The notes beneath the pieces were generated by a model that worked only from the letters and a program-made list of their open reading frames with translations, was not told the DNA's origin and did not search any database. Made by a program: the position numbers and the translations under genes. This document shows positions 18,961 through 27,516 of a DNA stretch of 64,000 nucleotides, piece by piece; position 1 is the stretch's first letter, and every line of letters starts with the position of its first letter. The DNA lies in assembly GCF_031180965.1 (NCBI RefSeq), contig NZ_JAPSLH010000011.1, positions 1 to 64,000 on the forward strand. The letters run 5' to 3'. The DNA is from Chelativorans sp. Lineage in GTDB: Bacteria; Pseudomonadota; Alphaproteobacteria; Rhizobiales; Rhizobiaceae.

Positions 18961-20139
18961 ATGACCTACGAGACGGTGCCGGTCGCGCCGAGCAGGCCGA
19001 ACAAGCTGGCATCTGCCATTGATGCCGCTGTCGACGAGGCGCTCACGCAGCGCCGTATCGTTGGTTGCGTGGTGCTGGTCGCCGAAGATGGCCAGCTCGT
19101 CTATGAGCGAGCAGCCGGCTATGCCGACCGCGAGACAGGACGGCATATGCAGATTGATACGCCGTTCCGCTTCGCTTCGGTGACGAAGCCGTTCACCCTC
19201 ATGGCGGCATTGAAGCTCATAGAGGCCGGTCAGTTGTCGCCTGACGATCAGGTGACAATGTATCTGCCAGAATTTCTCCCCAGTCTCGAGGATGGCTCGA
19301 TCGCCGATATCAAGGTCGCTCACCTGATGGCGCACATGGCCGGACTCGATTATCGCTTCCAGCAAGCTGAAGATGGTACCTACGCTCGTGCGCGTATATC
19401 CGATGGAACTGACGAAAGCCAAGGTTCTCTCGCCGAGAATATCGCCCGCATCGCAAGCGTGGCACTGGACCGCCGACCGGGCGAGGGCTGGCGGTATTCC
19501 GTCGCGACGGATGTGCTCGGCGGTGTTATCGAAGCCGTCACCGGCACCGCTCTTGACGATGCTGTCCGCGCACTGGTCTGCGAACCGCTGCAGCTTGGCG
19601 CAGCATTCTACTGGCCCGGGGAGGACCTCGCCGTGCCCTACTACGACGGCCAGCCGCAGCCGATACGGATGACCGGCACGGTCGAAGTGCCGCTGCCTTT
19701 TGTCGAAGGACCGGGCGTCCGCTTCGACCCGGAGCGGATACGCACGAGATCGGCCTGGCCTTCAGGCGGCGCTGGCATGGCCGGGCGGGCTCGGGACGTG
19801 CTGGCGCTGCTTGAGGCGTTTCGTGCCGGGGGCTTCCTGCGCGAAGATCTACGCGAGGCGGCGAGGAAGCCGAGAGCTGGCGCGGAAACACAAACCGCTG
19901 GGCCGGGCTGGGGCTGGTCCTGGCTGGGCGCCGTCCTGATCGAGCCGACAGCCGCGGGTAGTAGATGGAGCGAAGGGTCCGTCTCCTGGGGCGGTGTGTA
20001 TGGAAACTGGTGGGGCATCGATTTCGCACGCAAGAGATGTGTCGTATCCCTGACGAACACCGCCTACGAAGGCATGATGGGCAGGTTCGCACAGGCGATC
20101 GCCGCCGCTGCCTCGGCGGAAGAGCGCCAGTGCCGTTGA
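18961..20139 (+). CDS. Serine hydrolase, beta-lactamase class C/esterase family
   Basis: A 392-residue penicillin-binding-protein-like hydrolase (PF00144 type). The nucleophile motif S-V-T-K is at residues 73-76 in FRFASVTKPFTLMAALKLIE. The second catalytic tyrosine is probably Y179 in GWRYSVATDVLGGVIEAVTG, where the class C YxN motif has V in place of N, as in family VIII esterases. No signal peptide is visible, so it is probably cytoplasmic. Substrates are usually esters, amides or D-amino-acid peptides; none can be inferred here. The 3' end lies opposite an extended reading frame from the SnoaL-like gene. Divergent LysR neighbour. Confidence 0.88.
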   Translation: MTYETVPVAPSRPNKLASAIDAAVDEALTQRRIVGCVVLVAEDGQLVYERAAGYADRETGRHMQIDTPFRFASVTKPFTLMAALKLIEAGQLSPDDQVTMYLPEFLPSLEDGSIADIKVAHLMAHMAGLDYRFQQAEDGTYARARISDGTDESQGSLAENIARIASVALDRRPGEGWRYSVATDVLGGVIEAVTGTALDDAVRALVCEPLQLGAAFYWPGEDLAVPYYDGQPQPIRMTGTVEVPLPFVEGPGVRFDPERIRTRSAWPSGGAGMAGRARDVLALLEAFRAGGFLREDLREAARKPRAGAETQTAGPGWGWSWLGAVLIEPTAAGSRWSEGSVSWGGVYGNWWGIDFARKRCVVSLTNTAYEGMMGRFAQAIAAAASAEERQCR

Positions 20140-20592
20140 GTGTAAGAACCTGAAGTTTTCCGGCAAGTTGTGGGTCCAATAATATCCTTCCTCCACCAAC
20201 TCCGCTATTTGCCAGCCTATTGACGTACGGACGATGCGATCTCGATACCAGAGACCTTGAAAGAAGACCTGCCTCTCGCCGTCTCCGAGATCAACGACCA
20301 TGGGACATGAGCAGTGAACTCGGGCCGAAGCTTCATCCCCATTGATGTTCAGGAGAATTGTCGAGATGGCGTGCTGAGAGAGTACTATCTTTGCCAGAGC
20401 TTTCTGAAGGTAGGCTATATGTTCTTCAACGCCGCTTTTAATGCCGCCGGTTACGGTGTCGTCCAATATCGCGTCGGGCGTGAACAGACGGCGATACTCA
20501 TCCCAGTTGCGATCATCGACGGCGTAGCAATAGCGAACAAGCAGATCCTCAATCTCCAGGCGGTCGGAAATCTGTTGCAGAGAAAGAGTCAT
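19849..20592 (-). CDS. SnoaL/NTF2-like protein, 3' end read through into neighbour's antisense
   Basis: From ATG at 20592 (GGAGAT upstream) the protein reads as an NTF2-fold SnoaL-like domain of about 145 residues: SLQQISDRLEIEDLLVRYCY, DRNWDEYRRLFTPDAI and AELVEEGYYWTHNLPENFRF. Family members normally stop at about this point, near 20155. Here the frame stays open for another hundred codons of low-quality sequence antisense to the serine hydrolase gene, giving 247 residues. A stop codon was probably lost by a small deletion at the gene boundary, so the tail may be non-functional. Related domains act as polyketide cyclases, dehydratases or small-ligand enzymes. A motif shared with the SDR promoter lies about 170 bp upstream. 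Confidence 0.7.
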   Translation of the reverse strand: MTLSLQQISDRLEIEDLLVRYCYAVDDRNWDEYRRLFTPDAILDDTVTGGIKSGVEEHIAYLQKALAKIVLSQHAISTILLNINGDEASARVHCSCPMVVDLGDGERQVFFQGLWYRDRIVRTSIGWQIAELVEEGYYWTHNLPENFRFLHSTALALFRRGSGGDRLCEPAHHAFVGGVRQGYDTSLACEIDAPPVSIHTAPGDGPFAPSTTRGCRLDQDGAQPGPAPARPSGLCFRASSRLPRRLA

Positions 20593-20761
20593 GTCGAAAT
20601 CTCCACTCAACGTGGTATTTCTGCCGGCCTTCATCGATCTGCCTGGCAGGGGGAGAGGCCAAGTGCAGATGCTACAAGGGTCGGATGAGCTCAGGTCGAA
20701 AGATCGAGGCAGACTCCGCCCTGCCGCGTGCCTCCATACCCATACCCGATCGATACACTCC

Positions 20762-20798
20762 AACAAGTCATTCGCTCATGCTGGTGTTGGGAGTACCA
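20762..20798. promoter_or_regulatory. Shared promoter motif, copy 1 (MmyB-type regulator)
   Basis: AACAAGTCA, seven variable bases, then ATGCTGGTGTTG and a partial dyad arm ending TACCA. It sits just ahead of the ATG (20803) of the XRE/MmyB-like regulator and between it and the SnoaL-like gene. It matches the 23903-23939 copy at roughly 30 of 37 positions with no gaps. Confidence 0.6.
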
Positions 20799-20802
20799 CG
20801 CT

Positions 20803-21714
20803 ATGAGCACCGACACCTCGGACGACACAAAGCGTCGGGATATGCGGCGTTTCTTGATGGCTCGGCGTGCAGCCATTTCCCCCGAGAGCGTAGGCCTGCC
20901 CAGCGGCTGGCGACGGCGTACGCGCGGTCTGCGCCGTGAGGAAGTCGCCGCTCTCGCGGGTGTTGGGCTCTCATGGTACACATGGCTCGAGCAGGGGCGC
21001 GACATCCGGGTGTCAGCGCAGACCTTGGAGCGGATCGCAAATGCACTGCGCCTAAGTCGAAGTGACACCGACTACCTTTTCGCACTTGCCGGAGTAGCCC
21101 GGCTGGAGTCGGCGATCAGGCCCGCCAATGAGGTCGACAGGTCCATTCAGGACACCCTCGATGGTTTTCAGTCGGATCCGGCGCTCTTCCTCAGCCCGTG
21201 GTGGGACGTGCTCGCCTACAACGAGCTTGCGGATGCGGTTTTCGAGTTTGACGACTACGACGGCCCGTTCGCCCGCAATCACTACTGGCGCTTCTTCATG
21301 GATCCTAAACGCCGGGCGAAATATCTGAACTGGGACGCGCTGGGCGAAGTACATGTGCACTACCTTCGGCTCCTCTACGGCCAGATGCCCGGAGATCCGC
21401 ACTTTACCCAGCTCGTGGAGGCGCTGCGCAGCAACAGTCCAGAGTTCTGCCGGTTTTGGGAGGCACAGTTTACCGCAGCACCAAGCCACTCCTTCGAGAT
21501 CGGGATGACACTTCCCCGGGTGGGAGTTGTACACTTCATGTCTATGCGCTTTCGCGCGCTGGGCTCGCAGGAATTATTGATACTGTTGCCTCCTGCGAAC
21601 GAAGTGACAGCTCGTGCCATGAAAAATCTCCAGCAGATGCTCAACAGGTCAGCGCCTCGGAAGACAGCGCGTGCCCGGAAGAGCAACAGCAACCCTGAAG
21701 CCGTGAGTCCCTGA
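20803..21714 (+). CDS. XRE-type HTH regulator with MmyB-like ligand-binding domain
   Basis: A 303-residue regulator. The N-terminal HTH (residues about 10-80) reads DMRRFLMARRAAISPESVGL, GWRRRTRGLRREEVAALAGV and LSWYTWLEQGRDIRVSAQTL. The rest is the PAS-like MmyB/MltR ligand-binding domain: PALFLSPWWDVLAYNELADA, RNHYWRFFMDPKRRAKYLNW and the acidic C-terminal part. ATG at 20803 is the first plausible start. MmyB-like regulators are commonly found beside short-chain dehydrogenase genes; an SDR gene with the same promoter motif lies 2 kb downstream, so autoregulation plus control of the SDR and SnoaL genes is likely. The ligand is unknown and may be fatty-acid-like. Confidence 0.9.
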   Translation: MSTDTSDDTKRRDMRRFLMARRAAISPESVGLPSGWRRRTRGLRREEVAALAGVGLSWYTWLEQGRDIRVSAQTLERIANALRLSRSDTDYLFALAGVARLESAIRPANEVDRSIQDTLDGFQSDPALFLSPWWDVLAYNELADAVFEFDDYDGPFARNHYWRFFMDPKRRAKYLNWDALGEVHVHYLRLLYGQMPGDPHFTQLVEALRSNSPEFCRFWEAQFTAAPSHSFEIGMTLPRVGVVHFMSMRFRALGSQELLILLPPANEVTARAMKNLQQMLNRSAPRKTARARKSNSNPEAVSP

Positions 21715-21846
21715 GGAAACGCCTTGCATAGGCCGGCCATACGAGCGCCGCGTTAGCCCAAAAAGGTTCGTGCCATGGGAAGGCCACTAAACGATTGAGG
21801 GGCTGCTTTGACGGCCGCAAGGTCCGCTGGCGGCGCGACCACCGGA

Positions 21847-22887
21847 TCAAATCTGTCGGTCCGTCGCGGGGAGGTTCGAGCCTTCAGCTTCCCGAAGGAG
21901 ACCAGCGATGTCATCATAGCCGTAAACTTCTGCCAGCTCTCGCGCGGTCATACCGTTGTGACCACGCAAGTCGAGACGTGCGCCAGCCGCCACGAGGACG
22001 CGGACAGCCTCGAAATGCCCATGCCAGACAGCATCATGCAAAGCCGTAAATCCGTTGTAAGGACCTTGGGCATCCAACTCCAATCCGCGCGCGCCGTGGG
22101 CTTCTCGATGCTGAAGCAGGGCCTGCAGCACTGCGTGATGTCCCATATATCCGCCTTTGTGACCTGGTGTCGCCTTCATCAGCCCGTCGACACGCCGTGG
22201 ATCGGCTCCGGCATCCAAGAGCTCCCTGACAATATCCGCATGGCCGAGAAGCGCTGCAACGCCGAGCGGCGTGTAACCGTCAAAGAAGCTTCCGGTCATT
22301 GGTGCGCGTTCGTCCACGGCAGCCCGTTCGGCCACCAGGCGGCGCACGCTCTCGGCATTTCCTTCGAGGACAGCGGCCATGAGGGTTTGTTGCTCGATCG
22401 CCTTGGCATCGGCACTGTCACGCTCCTCTATCATCTGGATGATCTCCGCCAAACTGTCCTGCTTCGCCCAGTCCATCGCCGTCCGCCCGTAGTGCGTGCG
22501 TAGGGACGTTTTGGCACCGCGGTCGAGCAGAAATCGAACCAGCGTTGCATTCTTGTGCCAGACAGCATCGATGAGCGGTGTGTGGCCCAAGGTAGCCGAC
22601 TGAAGGTCGATGAAAGCGCCGTGATCGAGCAACAATCGCGCAACGTCGACACTGCCGCTCTGGGCCGCCTTGTGCAGCGCGGATGCGCCCATGCGCGGCT
22701 CGAGCATGTAGACGTCCGCCTTGGCAGCGAGGAGAAGCTCGACCATCTGCGGACTGCCCGACCCCGCCGCGATCATTAAGGGCGTATAACCTTCCGGATC
22801 TCTACTGTTCGCCGATACGCCTGTGCGAAGCATCAAGGTCGCAACGGCGAGGTCGTTTTGTCGAACGGCTTCGGAAAGTGACGTCAT
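21847..22887 (-). CDS. Ankyrin repeat protein
   Basis: A 346-residue protein made largely of ankyrin repeats: DPEGYTPLMIAAGSGSPQMV, MGASALHKAAQSGSVDVARL, LGHTPLIDAVWHKNATLVRF, DGYTPLGVAALLGHADIVRE and NGFTALHDAVWHGHFEAVRV can be picked out, about seven to eight repeats in all. A less regular helical segment (residues about 150-185) splits the array. No signal peptide or enzyme domain is present, so it is a probable cytosolic protein-interaction scaffold. ATG at 22887 was preferred to a TTG four codons upstream. It is convergent with the MmyB-like regulator gene and just downstream of the SDR gene on the same strand; no partner can be named. Confidence 0.9.
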   Translation of the reverse strand: MTSLSEAVRQNDLAVATLMLRTGVSANSRDPEGYTPLMIAAGSGSPQMVELLLAAKADVYMLEPRMGASALHKAAQSGSVDVARLLLDHGAFIDLQSATLGHTPLIDAVWHKNATLVRFLLDRGAKTSLRTHYGRTAMDWAKQDSLAEIIQMIEERDSADAKAIEQQTLMAAVLEGNAESVRRLVAERAAVDERAPMTGSFFDGYTPLGVAALLGHADIVRELLDAGADPRRVDGLMKATPGHKGGYMGHHAVLQALLQHREAHGARGLELDAQGPYNGFTALHDAVWHGHFEAVRVLVAAGARLDLRGHNGMTARELAEVYGYDDIAGLLREAEGSNLPATDRQI

Positions 22888-23001
22888 TGGAATACCCAAG
22901 CTCTCTTCAGATGGTAGCCCCAGCGCTGCTTGGCATGCGCGGCGACCACCGCGGAGACCAAAGCAGGCCTCTTAGCGCACCCCGTATGAGGCGATCAGCA
23001 C

Positions 23002-23772
23002 TCACCAAGCTGTATAGCCGCCGTCCACTAGCATCGCCGAGCCAGTGCTAAAGCTCGCACGCTCCGACAGTTGCCATAGAACGGCGTCCGCGACCTCCTC
23101 GGGAGTGGCCGCCCTTCCGATGGGATGTGCCGCCTTGACCGGTTCCAGCACAGAGGGATCGCCGGACTCGTGCACGAACTTCTGCGCCATCGGCGTGTCG
23201 ACGAGGGCGGGGCAGACTGCGGTCACTCTGATGCCGCGTTGGGCGTAGTCCAAAGCCGCGCCTCTGGTTAGGCCAAGCACCGCATGCTTGCTTCCCGCAT
23301 AAGCGCCCTGTCCCTGCGCAGCGATATGCGATGCGACACTGCCGACATTTACGACAGCGCCGCCCCCCGAAGCGAGAATGGCGGGAATTTCGTACTTGAG
23401 ACAAAGCCAGACCCCTTTGGCATTCACAGCCATAAGCTGGTCGAACTGCTCTTCAGCTAGTTGGTCTATTGGCATTGCAGGTTGCGCAATGCCGGCGTTG
23501 TTAACTGCTCCGTCGAGCCTACCCGCCCGCGAAACTGCGGTCTCCACCATCCGCTGGACATCTTCAGCATTCGTCACGTCGGCCGCGATCGCTGTTGCTT
23601 CCGCGGCGCCTTCGACTGAGATCGCACGGGCGACAGCCTGTACACTTTCCTCGTTCCGGTCGGCGAGCACGACGTGAGCTCCTTCGGAAGCGAGCGCTCG
23701 TGCGGTGGCCGCACCGATCCCGGAAGCGGCTCCCGTGACAACGATAACCTTGCCGTTCAGCCCAAGATCCAT
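23002..23772 (-). CDS. SDR family oxidoreductase
   Basis: A 256-residue classical short-chain dehydrogenase. The NAD(P)-binding motif is VTGAASGIGAATARAL with VVLADRNEE following (an acidic residue after strand beta2 favours NAD). The structural NAG is VNNAGIAQ, and the catalytic set is S in NVGSVASHI, Y in GAYAGSKHAV and K four residues later. The C-terminus FSTGSAMLVDGGYTAW is typical. The start at 23772 has AGGAGGAGA just upstream. A promoter motif shared with the MmyB-like regulator gene lies about 130 bp upstream, making this the probable regulatory target. Substrate unknown; many such SDRs oxidise secondary alcohols. Confidence 0.92.
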   Translation of the reverse strand: MDLGLNGKVIVVTGAASGIGAATARALASEGAHVVLADRNEESVQAVARAISVEGAAEATAIAADVTNAEDVQRMVETAVSRAGRLDGAVNNAGIAQPAMPIDQLAEEQFDQLMAVNAKGVWLCLKYEIPAILASGGGAVVNVGSVASHIAAQGQGAYAGSKHAVLGLTRGAALDYAQRGIRVTAVCPALVDTPMAQKFVHESGDPSVLEPVKAAHPIGRAATPEEVADAVLWQLSERASFSTGSAMLVDGGYTAW

Positions 23773-23902
23773 GGTCTCCTCCTTCAAAAGTTGATCTGCT
23801 GCGCCGCCTGACGGAAGCTGCGGAAGCGCCGCTTTATCGGTTAGCCGAAGCACGTTATGCCTTCCCGTTGCTTCTGGCACTCTGTTGCTGATTGAATGTC
23901 TT

Positions 23903-23940
23903 AACAAGTCACCCGATTATGCTGGTGTTGAGAACACCAG
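23903..23940. promoter_or_regulatory. Shared promoter motif, copy 2, with perfect dyad
   Basis: AACAAGTCA, seven variable bases, ATG, then the palindrome CTGGTGTT-GAG-AACACCAG (8-bp arms). It lies upstream of the minus-strand SDR gene and copies the element ahead of the MmyB-like regulator at 20762-20798. It is probably the operator of that regulator. Confidence 0.6.
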
Positions 23941-24410
23941 TGTGTCGGAGGCGGGAGGTAAGCGGGCTCCGAGGCAAGCCTTCCAGGCATGCTCCGAAAA
24001 TTTCAAACGGGTCATTCTGGGATCTTAGCTCCACCGGATCGATGTCCGCTATCGCATTTTGAAAGCCAGAAGCGGCCAGTCCGCTTGGCTCCAAAATTGA
24101 ACTTTTCCAACGCCAGCGGCAGTGACATAACCAAAGCAGACCCGACTGCTCCCCGCGCGTGCAGACTGTCTTGACGGATTCGATCGCTGACATCGGCCGG
24201 ATCCTCCTTGTCTTCCTCAATGTTCCTGGCCGCCGCGTGCAATCCTCGCCTTGGCCTCGGTCTCGCACCGGCTGTGCGGCGGAGGAAGCAGTTGCAATTG
24301 AAACACCGCACCAGCTTCGCGGCCGGGCTGAAGAGCCAAGCGCGTAGAGACTGGAGCGGGTCACGCGTTGGAGGTGGCGACGTCGTCCCTACAAAAAGAT
24401 CCTCCGATCA
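23941..24410. other. No recognisable gene
   Basis: Short overlapping frames on both strands lack motifs and ribosome sites. The stretch ends at the second copy of the 180-bp repeat and is probably eroded coding DNA. Confidence 0.4.
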
Positions 24411-24590
24411 CCACTGCCGCCATCTCATCAAGGAGAGCACTGCTCATGAAGGGAGCGACCTTGGTCTACAGAATGACTCGTTTAGGAAAGTCCTCTTTGA
24501 GGCGTGCCGTGTCCAGAGACGTTTCCCCGCATCGCTTTGTGGGTTGAGAAACAGCAGAGCCGATAGGGCTGCAGTAGCGGCGATGCCCCA
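24411..24590. repeat. Diverged direct repeat, copy 2 (MFS gene end)
   Basis: Same orientation and extent as 17529-17711. On the minus strand it encodes WGIAATAALSALLFLNPQSD, then, in another frame, NVSGHGTPQRGLS and a stop, i.e. the C-terminus of an MFS permease whose remainder is absent. Scattered substitutions show that the two copies have been separate for some time. Confidence 0.8.
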
Positions 24591-24696
24591 CGCGGGCTCG
24601 ATCGCAATCGCTCTTTCCGAACATTGCATCCACCTGGCTGTTTCGCAGAGACAGCCAACCAACCCTCGCCAGCCTCGGCTCACAAATGAAACGAGT

Positions 24697-25188
24697 ATGA
24701 GTATGTCTGGAGTATTCAGCGGCGTTTACCAAATCGCCTACGTCACCACCGATCTGGACTACGCTCTCAAGGTTTTCACCAACGACTATGACGTGCCGCG
24801 CTGGAAAGTTCTCGGAGAGGTTTCGCTCGCACTAGACGATGGAGGTTCGACCAGAATTCGTCTTGCGCTGACATTCGTTGGCCCACTGCAGCTGGAGATC
24901 ATCGAGCCGCTCGGCGGCGAGGACGCCCTATACCGTGAGGCGCTGCCGCCCGAAGGATTTGGGCTGAAGTGGCACCATGTCGGCTTCAAGGTACCCTCAG
25001 TTGAAGCACTTGCAGAGATTCGCGAAAAAGTCGCCGCGCGCGGAGACCCTTACGTCATCGGCGGCGGCGATCCGAAGTCCGCTAAATTCTTTTACGCCGA
25101 TGCCCGCCATCGCTTGGGCCACTTCCTTGAATACATCTATCTCAGCCCTGAGCGGCAAGAGCTCCATGCCTCATTTCCCCGCAACTGA
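24697..25188 (+). CDS. VOC family protein (glyoxalase/dioxygenase fold)
   Basis: A 163-residue protein with one vicinal-oxygen-chelate domain: SGVYQIAYVTTDLDYALKVF at the start, LQLEIIEPLGGEDALYREAL in the middle, GLKWHHVGFKVPSVEALAEI for the second half, and RLGHFLEYIYLSPERQE near the end with the metal-ligand glutamate. Two starts (24697 and 24703) are equally possible; the open frame also extends 160 codons upstream through the MFS repeat, but that part is not family-like. VOC proteins include glyoxalases, dioxygenases and antibiotic-binding proteins. No partner gene narrows the function. Confidence 0.82.
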   Translation: MSMSGVFSGVYQIAYVTTDLDYALKVFTNDYDVPRWKVLGEVSLALDDGGSTRIRLALTFVGPLQLEIIEPLGGEDALYREALPPEGFGLKWHHVGFKVPSVEALAEIREKVAARGDPYVIGGGDPKSAKFFYADARHRLGHFLEYIYLSPERQELHASFPRN

Positions 25189-25220
25189 GCCGGGGCGATG
25201 CCCTTCAATCGCGCCATCGT

Positions 25221-25430
25221 CTATAGCTGAATTGCGGTTTCGTCCTTGCCCGTCCGGATCACCATCATCGTGAAAAACCGCGCCACATTGCTCTGATCAC
25301 GGAATAGCTTGTCACACAGCGCATCGAACTCCTCCATGTCTCGCAGGCGGAGGAACAAGACGATGTCGATCTCTCCAGTGACGGCGTAGGCTTGCGCGAA
25401 TGCCTCCTCCTGACCGCAAGGTCGAGAAAA
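25221..25430 (-). pseudogene. Lrp/AsnC regulator C-terminal relic
   Basis: The minus strand encodes only the RAM ligand-binding half of an AsnC/Lrp regulator: AYAVTGEIDIVLFLRLRDME, then EFDALCDKLFRDQSNVARFF and the typical C-terminus DETAIQL. The DNA-binding N-terminus is missing, and the upstream sequence is unrelated, so it is a truncated remnant. Confidence 0.65.
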
Positions 25431-25599
25431 ACCACCCATATGCTGTTCTCCGTCAAGCTTGAGCTCGATGCCTTTGCAGTGGCTGCGACGGCGTTTATTG
25501 CGTGGATCATTCGATCTGTCCCGGACGAGACATTCTTCGCCTGGATGTTCGTACGAACTGGCCAGCAGGAAACACCCCTGTAAGATCGAGCGGATCATC

Positions 25600-25848
25600 G
25601 GCTATCGCTTGGTGATCCACAGCGACGTCTACGTGAACGTGCCGCACTTCGCCGGCAAGTACGGTGTCGAGCGGATGATCGTGCAGATGGGGCTCAACGC
25701 CAGATCCTGCGCCCGGCCTACTTCATAGACAACGACATCACGATCAAGGCATCATCGGCAGTTATGGCATCTACCCGATGCCTATCGGCAACAAGGGTCT
25801 CGCCATGATTGGCGCGCGCGATGTCGGCGAGCGCGCCCGTTTCTCCCC
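25600..25848 (+). pseudogene. NmrA-like NAD(P)-binding protein relic
   Basis: Fragments of an NmrA/HSCARG-type NAD(P)-binding protein appear in changing plus-strand frames: VIHSDVYVNVPHFAGKYGVE, then RPAYFIDNDITIK, then GIYPMPIGNKGLAMIGARDV. Frame changes occur near 25700 and 25760, and both the Rossmann N-terminus and the C-terminal domain are missing. In rhizobia such proteins are redox-sensing or reductase-like. Confidence 0.6.
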
Positions 25849-25859
25849 CCCGGCCTTTG

Positions 25860-26489
25860 CACGCGCTGCAATATCGTGGGGGAGCGCGACCCACCTTGTG
25901 CGCGAGGCCACGATCGCCGGCTTGCGCGAGATCATCACCCTCGACCCGCAGAGAAAGATTACCTTCTTCCAGTCGACCGGTCCTCGCGAAGGCGCGATCA
26001 TCAACGAACTATATGAGGATGACGCGGGTCGATCCTCCACTCGTCGATGCTGTCGGCGCGTGCCAGTAGCTAGTGAACAGCCGCTCATTGAGGCAATCCC
26101 TGAGGCGGCCGATGACCCTTCTCCGGGTGGCACTTCTGCCGTTCCCCGTAGTAGCAAGCGCTGTCGCAGCGGCACCGCTCGGCAGCGTCGGTACCACCAC
26201 CGATGAGAAGACAAGATGGAATGGTGTCATGGGTCGCTCTTCCAGTTTCAGGAGCATTATCGATCCAGGGCGGGAGAGGGGGACAAAGCAGCGGTGATTT
26301 TTTATGATGCACTGAATTGTAGGGCACTCATCTGGTGTGACGTCACCTTTGCATGGTGGAAGCCACTCGGAAGCGCCGAGATCGATACGATTCGGATATT
26401 CACCACCGATTCATGGACGCCGACACTGATAGTCCCTTTGAACGCAAGAAACGGCCCTAGCTACAGGCAATAATGAGGAGATCATCGCG
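25860..26489. other. Degenerate intergenic stretch
   Basis: No family could be recognised. A plus-strand frame (25778-26206) follows the NmrA relic but loses similarity. A short palindrome TGACGTCA lies at about 26338-26345 upstream of the GntR-type gene and could belong to its promoter. Confidence 0.35.
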
Positions 26490-27497
26490 ATGAGATCGGA
26501 TCTGGCGGAACAGAGCCGGCCGCATGCGATTGTCTACGGGGTGATAAAAGAGCTGTTGCTGACCAATGCTGAGACGGAGGAGATCCGAATCTCGGTCGGG
26601 GCGGTGGCGCGGCTATTTTCTGTCAGCCGCTCGCCGGCCGAGCGGGCACTCAACATGCTGGCGCGGGAGCGCCTGTTGGAGAAGCGGGCCAACGGCAAGT
26701 TCGCCCGTCCACCCCTCTCGCCGAACGGAGAGCCACGGATACTGGATGTCGAAGATCTCGTGCGCGAGCCGCAAAACGAGATTGCCGGCATTGGACGCCA
26801 GCGCGGCTCCTGGTTGCACCTCTACGACCAGGTAGCTCAGACCGTCGTCGGCGTGACAGCCTTCGGGTCCTACAGAATCGTGGAATCGGCGATGGCCAAG
26901 CATTTCAACGTCAGCAGAACCATCACCAACGATGTTCTGCTGCGGCTCGAGGAGCGCGGGCTCATCACCCGCGGGCCGCGCGGGAGGTGGCTGGTGGAGC
27001 AACTCAGCCAGCAGCAACTCGCCAATATTTATCAGTTGCGGCGGACACTCGAGCCGGTAGCGCTGATCGAGTCCGCGCCGGAACTGGATAAACAGTTCCT
27101 CCAGGCAGCGCGCGCCCGCATCGATAGTGCGCTTGGCGCGGAGGGTCAGCTCACGCGCAAGCAGGCGAACGAGATCGAGCGGGATCTCCATACCACGAGC
27201 CTTCGGCACTGCAGGAATGGACGGCTGCTCGGCGTTATCCGCAATTGCCAGGTTCTGCGCATCGCACAGCTTTACATGCCGAACCAGTCGGCTTCGAAAG
27301 AGGAACGGACAGAGTATCTTGGCGAGCATCGCCTCGTCATCGAGGCACTTGAAAAAGGTGCGGCTCGCCTTGCGGCCGAGGCACTGGTTTTTCACCTGGA
27401 GGCGTCGCTGCGCCGGGCCTCCTACCGGCTGGAACTGGCATCGCAAGCGACACCGCCCGAGGTGCCGCCTTTTCTGGTTCCCGCGGATGCGGAATAA
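26490..27497 (+). CDS. GntR/FCD-type regulator with two HTH domains (copy 1)
   Basis: A 335-residue regulator with an unusual layout. A first winged HTH (residues about 12-75) reads AVARLFSVSRSPAERALNML and ARERLLEKRANGKF. A second, canonical GntR HTH (residues about 110-170) reads GSYRIVESAMAKHFNVSRTI, TNDVLLRLEERGLITRGPRG. A C-terminal helical FCD domain begins YQLRRTLEPVALIESAPELD, with ERDLHTTSLRHCRN as probable metal/ligand region. It is about one third longer than ordinary FCD regulators. A paralogue with the same layout lies at 41.4 kb. The gene is convergent with the AKR/amidohydrolase operon, which it probably controls in answer to a sugar acid. Confidence 0.88.
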   Translation: MRSDLAEQSRPHAIVYGVIKELLLTNAETEEIRISVGAVARLFSVSRSPAERALNMLARERLLEKRANGKFARPPLSPNGEPRILDVEDLVREPQNEIAGIGRQRGSWLHLYDQVAQTVVGVTAFGSYRIVESAMAKHFNVSRTITNDVLLRLEERGLITRGPRGRWLVEQLSQQQLANIYQLRRTLEPVALIESAPELDKQFLQAARARIDSALGAEGQLTRKQANEIERDLHTTSLRHCRNGRLLGVIRNCQVLRIAQLYMPNQSASKEERTEYLGEHRLVIEALEKGAARLAAEALVFHLEASLRRASYRLELASQATPPEVPPFLVPADAE

Positions 27498-27516
27498 GGA
27501 ACAGCGCCGTCGGACG

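Noticed and set aside
25778-26206. 142-residue plus-strand frame after the NmrA relic
   Set aside because: Only its first 25 residues resemble the NmrA family; the rest has no recognisable pattern and is treated as decay.
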